A program made the translations under genes and the position numbers. Under the pieces are notes generated by a model. It was not told the DNA's origin and searched no databases. It worked only from the letters and a program-made list of their open reading frames with translations. A DNA stretch of 8,859 nucleotides from Chitinophagaceae bacterium (GTDB lineage Bacteria > Bacteroidota > Bacteroidia > Chitinophagales > Chitinophagaceae). Shown piece after piece: positions 5,907 to 8,859 of the stretch. Every line of letters begins with the position of its first letter. The stretch's first letter is position 1. Location: NCBI GenBank assembly GCA_025455245.1, contig JALOMX010000077.1:1-8859 (forward strand). The letters run 5' to 3'.

Positions 5907-5941
5907 CAATTTCTAATTTCGTATTTCTAATTTCCCATTTC
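5907..5941 (-). repeat. right heptamer array, five 7-bp units
   Basis: On the minus strand the units read GAAATGG, GAAATTA, GAAATAC, GAAATTA, GAAATTG. They share the GAAAT core with the left array but are in inverted orientation and more diverged (TA and TG endings are not found on the left). The array begins within the last codons of the exonuclease III gene and ends two bases before the ATG of the four-helix-bundle gene, so it also forms that gene's leader. Confidence 0.9.
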
Positions 5942-6703
5942 AAACATGGCATAAACCGGACAATGATCACTATGCTTTACATCCGGAAAAATAGCGGCAT
6001 CCTTAATTTTTCCCTTTAAAGTTTCCGTAGCGCAAATATAATCAATACGCCAGCCCTTGTTGTTCAGCCGCACACTCGGAAAGCGCTGACTCCACCATGA
6101 ATAGGCCCCCTTTGTTTCGGGGTTTAAAAAACGGAATGTATCCACAAATCCCGCATCAACCCACTTATCCATCCATGCCCTTTCTTCGGGCAAAAATCCG
6201 CTTGAGTTCTTGTTGCCTTTCGGATCATGGATATCAATTTCCTTATGGGCAATATTGTAATCGCCAACAATAATGAGTTGCTTTCTCTTCTTCCTCAGTT
6301 CGTTTACATATTCAAAAAATTCATCAAGCCAAACATACTTGTACGACTGTCTTTCGTCACCGCTTGTTCCGCTTGGGAAATAAGCATTAATGACTGTAAC
6401 CTTTCCAAAATCGGCCTGAATGACCCTGCCTTCCGCATCGCTTACAGCGTGGCCTGTGCCCGTAGTTACTTTATCTGCTTTTATGCTTGAAAAAATAGCT
6501 ACACCACTGTAGCCCTTTTTCTGAGCCGAAAACCAATGGGTTTCATATCCCAGCTTTTCAATAGCAGCTTTATCCACGTCATCGTGGTTGGCTTTTGTTT
6601 CCTGAACACAAATGATATCTGCAGGGTTGGTGGCAAGCCAGTCTAAAAATCCCTTTTTGATGGCGGCACGTATGCCGTTTACGTTGTATGAAATGATGCG
6701 CAT
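5927..6703 (-). CDS. xth: exodeoxyribonuclease III / AP endonuclease
   Basis: A metal-dependent enzyme of base excision repair that cuts at abasic sites and degrades 3' ends. The 258 residues match the family (about 255-270) and all catalytic motifs are present: N7 in SYNVNGIRAA, E35 in VQETKA, Y108 in AYFPSGT, D148 and N150 in GDYNIAH, W218 and D221 in KGWRIDY, and D246-H247 in SDHCPVYA. The ATG at 6703 is chosen over an in-frame start at 6733 because MRIISYNVNGIRAA is the normal N-terminus. The end is unusual: after CPVYAMFE the last codons (MGN) and the TAG lie inside the heptamer array at 5907-5941. The core enzyme is complete, so it should be functional. Downstream on the same strand, the four-helix-bundle gene starts 22 bases after the stop. 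No clear promoter was found upstream. Confidence 0.95.
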   Translation of the reverse strand: MRIISYNVNGIRAAIKKGFLDWLATNPADIICVQETKANHDDVDKAAIEKLGYETHWFSAQKKGYSGVAIFSSIKADKVTTGTGHAVSDAEGRVIQADFGKVTVINAYFPSGTSGDERQSYKYVWLDEFFEYVNELRKKRKQLIIVGDYNIAHKEIDIHDPKGNKNSSGFLPEERAWMDKWVDAGFVDTFRFLNPETKGAYSWWSQRFPSVRLNNKGWRIDYICATETLKGKIKDAAIFPDVKHSDHCPVYAMFEMGN

Positions 6704-6927
6704 AATACCCGTTCTACCGGCAAAAGAAACCAAATCCCGTTTTATGCAAAAACATTTTTATTAAAACATTTCTAACAGAACAAACTACTTTACGTCGCTT
6801 TATACTTGCCGGGGTTCTTTCAGCCGGAAATGCATAACCATGTATTAAACTAAAGCAATATGAATACTGTTGTAATTTGGTTATCAAAATAACTGTGCAG
6901 AAATTCGCCGAAAATAGATGTTTGAAG
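6704..6927. other. divergent intergenic region between xth and the sensor gene
   Basis: This 224-base A/T-rich region must hold the promoters of both outward-facing genes. I found no exact TAnnTTTG with a correctly spaced -33 element on either strand; the nearest are TAATTTG near 6873-6879 (plus) and TAGTTTG near 6772-6778 (minus), each one base short in the spacer. CCGG is repeated three times, around 6717, 6809 and 6824. Nothing else is supportable. Confidence 0.4.
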
Positions 6928-8859
6928 ATGGTCAATAAGATTTTACTTGCTGCCTTACTCATACTTTGTGGGTTTAACTCCCGAGGGCAGGGGCTTGTAT
7001 TTAAATCATTGACTGTAAATGATGGATTATCCCAGCATGACGTAAGTTGTTTTCTCCAGGACAGCTATGGTTTTATTTGGATTGGGACTTATGACGGGCT
7101 TAACCGGTACGATGGCTTTAATGTACTCAACTATTCCCACAAAACAAATAACAGTGAAAGTCTTTCCAGTAACCGTATTTTATGCCTCTTTGAAGATTCA
7201 AAAAAAAGGATATGGATTGGCACTGATGGCAGCGGCCTGAATTACTATTCGCTTATTACAGAAAAATTTGTTCGGATAGAAACCCCGAAGGGTTTTGATA
7301 TGATCAATGATATTGCAGAAACAAGTACGGGAGAAATTTTATTTGCTACTTCAGGAGGTATCCTTAAAACTACAAAAGATGAAGGAACGGTTGTCGATAT
7401 TCTGCAACTTCCTGTTACCGGATTGAGGATTACAGACATTGCTGTATTCAAAGGGAACGATGTTTATTTCTCAACTAATCAGGGAATCTGGTTTATCCAA
7501 AATGGTGTGTGTAAACAAATCCCGGGAACAGAAAACATTTACTGTTCAAAAATGATCATTGACAGAAATGGTAACATTTGGAGTATAATGAATGGAAAAC
7601 TGTCGGTTCTTAAAAAACTCCAAAATAAATTTTCAATAGAGGAAATTGCCAATGTACCATTATTAAATAACGGGGCACTCTGTGAATCAAAAGACGGGAC
7701 GATATGGATTGGCTCACAGAATAATGGCTTATTCAGCCTCTCTCCTAATGATTATTCTTCAATTCAAAATATCAAATCCAATCCATCGGAGAGCAGGGGA
7801 TTATTAACCAATACGATTTTAAGCCTTTATTGCGACAAAGACAACATTCTTTGGATTGGTAATCGTTTGGGACTTTGTTATACAAACCTATTACAAAGAG
7901 GCTTTAAGCATGTGTCTTATACAGGATTGACCGATGTAAGTAAAAGTCCACACATCCGTGCACTATTGATTGACGGTGATGATCTTTATTATGGGATTCA
8001 AAGCAGGGGGTTTTTCCGGTATTCCCTATCAACTAAAAAATCTGAGGAATTAATTACAGACAAATACATAAATCCCCTTTGCATAAGCAAAACAGACAAG
8101 GCAATTTACGTAGGTACAAATACCGGAGTATTTACAAAGGCCATTAACAGTCAGCGTTTCATTCCATTTAACATTGTACCCGAACATGATTATATTTCTC
8201 CCATTCAGGTTTTTTCAATATGTGCTGATGAAAGCGGTGGGCAATACTTTGCCACATTCTCAGGGCTTCTTGTAAAAAAAGGGGATAAAACCGATTGGAT
8301 TCATTATTTGTATCCTCAAGCAGAAGTGCTGCGGGGAAAAAGGATTTTTAGTTTGTTATATGATAAGGATGGAAATTGTATTTGGATTGGAACCATCAGC
8401 AACGGACTTTATAAGCTGAACCTGACAAAAGATGGCAATTTTCTATCCCTTGAATTATACAACCAAACCATGAAAATGGACTACCACATTGCAGATAACA
8501 CGATATGGTGTTTTTACAAGGATAATGATGGTACACTATGGATTGGCACCGATGCAGGATTACTTTATAAATCACCAAATACAAATAAAATAATCCAGGT
8601 TAATGTTGAAGAAATCATAGATAAAAAAATCATGGCAATAGCAGGAGATGACCAGCGGAACCTATGGCTCAGCAATTCACAGGGTCTTATCCGGTATAAC
8701 TTAGTAAAAAAGACTGTAAGGCGATACTCCTACAATGATGGTTTGCAATCCAGTACTTTTACTGAAGCCGTAGCAAAAGGAGATGATGGGACACTCTATT
8801 TTGGGAGCATTCACGGCATCGACTATTTCAACCCAAAACAAATAGAAATTAATCCTTAT
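6928..8859 (+). CDS. two-component regulator propeller sensor protein, N-terminal part (incomplete at window edge)
   Basis: The frame is open for 644 codons from the ATG at 6928 to the end of the window without a stop. Residues 1-21 form a signal peptide (MVNKILLAALLILCGFNSRGQ). Then follow the classic start of the periplasmic sensor of hybrid two-component systems (LTVNDGLSQHDVSCFLQDS) and repeated propeller blade motifs of the form WIGT..GL..Y, with the blade tryptophans at residues 51, 96, 260, 309, 486, 538 and 580. The last visible stretch (LYFGSIHGIDYFNPKQIEI) is the kind of segment that precedes the Y_Y_Y domain and the membrane span. The periplasmic propellers bind a ligand, often a glycan, and signal to a cytoplasmic part that may be a histidine kinase, a hybrid kinase with AraC-type regulator, or another output; this lies outside the window. 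No polysaccharide-utilisation genes are in view, so the ligand is unknown. Confidence 0.9.
   Translation, partial: MVNKILLAALLILCGFNSRGQGLVFKSLTVNDGLSQHDVSCFLQDSYGFIWIGTYDGLNRYDGFNVLNYSHKTNNSESLSSNRILCLFEDSKKRIWIGTDGSGLNYYSLITEKFVRIETPKGFDMINDIAETSTGEILFATSGGILKTTKDEGTVVDILQLPVTGLRITDIAVFKGNDVYFSTNQGIWFIQNGVCKQIPGTENIYCSKMIIDRNGNIWSIMNGKLSVLKKLQNKFSIEEIANVPLLNNGALCESKDGTIWIGSQNNGLFSLSPNDYSSIQNIKSNPSESRGLLTNTILSLYCDKDNILWIGNRLGLCYTNLLQRGFKHVSYTGLTDVSKSPHIRALLIDGDDLYYGIQSRGFFRYSLSTKKSEELITDKYINPLCISKTDKAIYVGTNTGVFTKAINSQRFIPFNIVPEHDYISPIQVFSICADESGGQYFATFSGLLVKKGDKTDWIHYLYPQAEVLRGKRIFSLLYDKDGNCIWIGTISNGLYKLNLTKDGNFLSLELYNQTMKMDYHIADNTIWCFYKDNDGTLWIGTDAGLLYKSPNTNKIIQVNVEEIIDKKIMAIAGDDQRNLWLSNSQGLIRYNLVKKTVRRYSYNDGLQSSTFTEAVAKGDDGTLYFGSIHGIDYFNPKQIEINPY

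Larger units (their letters stand above)
5463..5941. other. four-helix-bundle gene bracketed by inverted heptamer arrays, candidate inserted unit
   Basis: The unit is about 480 bp: left array (5463-5525, GAAATNN on the plus strand), one gene (5530-5904, minus strand), and right array (5907-5941, GAAATNN on the minus strand). The arrays thus face each other as inverted repeats. The gene fills the inside almost completely, with 4 bases left of its stop and 2 bases right of its start. The right array also encodes the last codons of the exonuclease III gene and its stop. No transposase, integrase or reverse transcriptase is present. Mobility is inference. Confidence 0.5.

Noticed and set aside
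5530..5941. Diversity-generating retroelement, because the four-helix-bundle protein resembles Avd
   Set aside because: No reverse transcriptase, template repeat or variable target gene is in the window.
5905..5970. Longer start for the four-helix-bundle protein
   Set aside because: The added residues only translate the heptamer repeat and overlap xth; the family's normal start is at 5904.
6704..6733. Longer start for exonuclease III
   Set aside because: The MRIISYNVNGIR start is standard; the ten added residues match nothing in the family.

Overview
The window looks like chromosomal DNA from a Bacteroidota bacterium, probably of the Chitinophagaceae/Sphingobacteriales side (the class-level guess is inference). 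The pointers are promoters of the TTG-N18..21-TAnnTTTG type, coding starts without Shine-Dalgarno sequences, and families common in this phylum: a DUF4286 protein, ribosomal protein THX, an MbnP/MbnH-like pair, a Wzx-type flippase and a two-component-type beta-propeller sensor.

Layout. At 1-1177 (+) is the 3' end of an MbnP-like gene followed by an MbnH/MauG-like di-haem peroxidase gene. The peroxidase is broken: it is frameshifted near 870-902 and has lost the stretch that should hold its second CXXCH haem site. A convergent gene at 1188-1865 (-) encodes an exported protein with a C-terminal coiled coil and no recognised function. It shares a compact divergent promoter region (1866-1983) with a polysaccharide flippase gene (1984-3480, +), which is followed by pyrH, UMP kinase (3528-4250, +). 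Facing these on the minus strand are a 39-residue ribosomal protein THX gene (4349-4468) and an HU gene (4589-4858), each with its own terminator.

The 286-base gap at 4859-5144 holds the HU promoter and a cluster of mutually complementary GGGTT/AACCC segments that could be a structured RNA; no protein gene is seen there. Next, all on the minus strand, are a DUF4286 gene (5145-5450), a four-helix-bundle (S23/IVS-like) gene (5530-5904) and an exodeoxyribonuclease III gene (5927-6703). The four-helix-bundle gene is bracketed by arrays of a 7-bp repeat (GAAATNN) in inverted orientation at 5463-5525 and 5907-5941. The last codons and stop of the exonuclease gene lie inside the right-hand array, as if the whole unit of about 480 bp had landed at the end of that gene. 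This unit is the most unusual thing in the window.

From 6928 to the right edge runs an incomplete ORF of 644 codons on the plus strand: a signal peptide and seven clear WIG-type propeller blade motifs, the periplasmic sensor half of a hybrid two-component or LytS-type regulator. It is visibly more A/T-rich than the genes at 1984-4250.

The genes do not form one pathway. Most are housekeeping (nucleotide synthesis, DNA repair, nucleoid, ribosome), interspersed with accessory units: the redox pair, the repeat-bracketed unit and the sensor. No tRNA, rRNA, CRISPR array, transposase or integrase was seen.
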